Both the position numbers and the translations under genes were made by a program. Shown in pieces: positions 62,943-64,000 of a stretch of 64,000 nucleotides of DNA; position 1 is the stretch's first letter, and each line of letters begins with the position of its first letter. The notes under the pieces are model-generated. The model made no database searches. It saw only the letters and a list, made by a program, of their open reading frames with translations, and was not told where the DNA came from. The DNA comes from Rotaria sordida (lineage: Eukaryota > Rotifera > Eurotatoria > Philodinida > Philodinidae): assembly GCA_905250125.1 (NCBI GenBank), contig CAJNOL010000167.1, positions 62,001-126,000 on the forward strand. The letters run 5' to 3'.

Positions 62943-64000
62943 CTAAAAAAAAGAAAACAAAGGAAATATTTAATTGATTAATTAGAAGAAAACTAGATAT
63001 TCGTGAGATGTAATACAGAAAAAAATTATTATCATTGCATGATAATCATAATTAATATGATAATCAAATATATGTTATGTTAATTTAATTTAGATAAATA
63101 GTTTAACAATTTTTTACATCTTCAAGTCTGACTTTCTCTATTCTGAGCAGCAGTTTAATAGAATTCAAGGAGCTAAAGTTTTTTGTTTTGTTTTTGTATA
63201 GATTGCATTTATAAAGTAAGTCATAGGGACTAGTGAATCAACAATGTTATTTATATCGAGATAGGTCTTGGCATTGACATATACGATTAATGATTAAATA
63301 ACAAAAAAAAAAAAATATCTAATATCTTGATGACGTCGTATACGATAAGGATTCTAGATATCTAGAAAAAAAAATCTGAATTTACATTTCGTATGAAAGA
63401 GAGTAAGTCTCGCATCTGGACTAGGTCTGAAACTCTTTTTTTTCAATTCGATATATACCAATATGTTGGACTCGATGAGATTAAAGGGTTCCTACCCGTA
63501 GGCTGTCACAAAATCCTATTTTCATGATGTATTGAGTAGTAAGACACTTTAGTTTTAGACCTTTTTTTTTGTAATATATGATCGTTTTTTCTAGAAGCTA
63601 TTATCTTAAGAAGGGTACATTCTTTTTAACGGAAATTTTCAAGAATATTTATTCAGTATGAAATTTATCTATAGGCGAAATTTCAAGGTGAAAATTCTCT
63701 AGTGCCATTTTGTCATGTTTAGTTATTCACAGTGTATATTTGTTCGCATTATAGCGGTATCTATAAGTACCGACAATATATCAGAATATCACACTTGAGA
63801 ACTTTTCCTATCAGATATTATTTGAACTCTAATTAATCTTTTCCTACAAAGTAAACATATTTTTAATCATTTGACAACGGAAAACATATCTATACGTTTT
63901 GAGCTTTTGCACAGATTCCAACTTGTACGATTATCTATCTTTACAAGGTCATAATAGTATTCTTTCTTTCCTTTAATTTGCTAATATCACACGTGATACA
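62943..64000 (-). other. Probable long TAO kinase intron running off the window
   Basis: No exon-like frame on either strand. The exon at 62942 is entered by a TTTTTTTAG acceptor in phase 2, so this is most simply an intron longer than 1 kb. It is AT-rich; no repeat could be delimited. Confidence 0.5.

Noticed and set aside
1..64000. CRISPR arrays, bacterial operons, tRNA or rRNA genes
   Set aside because: The window is intron-rich eukaryotic DNA. I found no spaced identical repeats of CRISPR type and no convincing A-box/B-box or cloverleaf by eye.
1..64000. A spliced-leader RNA gene
   Set aside because: I looked for the bdelloid leader as I remember it and found no match; only possible acceptor sites are present.

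Overview
The window looks like part of an animal nuclear genome, most likely a bdelloid rotifer. The DNA is strongly AT-rich. Genes are split by many short introns, mostly 45-90 bp, with GT..AG ends. The products are clearly metazoan: cystinosin, CNOT2, an F-spondin-like protein, VPS35L, an NDFIP-type adaptor and a TAO kinase tail. Degenerate TGTGGG-type tracts match the telomeric hexamer I recall for bdelloids. The taxon is an inference; nothing here proves it. A run of 10 N at 13599-13608 marks an assembly gap.

Left part (1-8012): the 5' part of a SMI1/KNR4-domain gene (-), cystinosin (-) with one unusually long 2.5-kb intron, then CNOT2 (+) diverging from it. Exon models were built by hand and checked by reading-phase continuity.

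Gene-poor part (8013-23376): a foldback element (9316-9921) built from small TGATCACCAA subrepeats, a CATGC-rich stretch, the N gap, two clusters of a roughly 92-bp satellite bracketing two GTAC-rich blocks, and then several G-strand/C-strand hexamer tracts resembling fused telomere ends. The only gene-like object is a broken intronless ORF (18680-19916) coding for a helical protein with a long hydrophobic hairpin.

Right part (23377-64000): a small unrecognised basic protein, an ankyrin/poly-Q protein, a six AT-hook protein, and a 28-exon secreted protein of 1461 aa in which the F-spondin module set is duplicated and three Kunitz domains are interspersed. A nested palindromic element follows. 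VPS35L (-, 22 exons, 966 aa) comes next, then a second ankyrin protein (+), an NDFIP-like adaptor (-), and the 3' half of a TAO-kinase gene (-) that runs off the right edge. Several long introns (0.85-2.5 kb) hold repeat-like DNA.

The genes do not form a pathway or operon. Three of them (cystinosin, VPS35L, NDFIP) act in the endolysosomal system, which I treat as coincidence. Almost every gene has a pyrimidine-AG acceptor-like site shortly before its ATG, which fits spliced-leader trans-splicing or 5'UTR introns.
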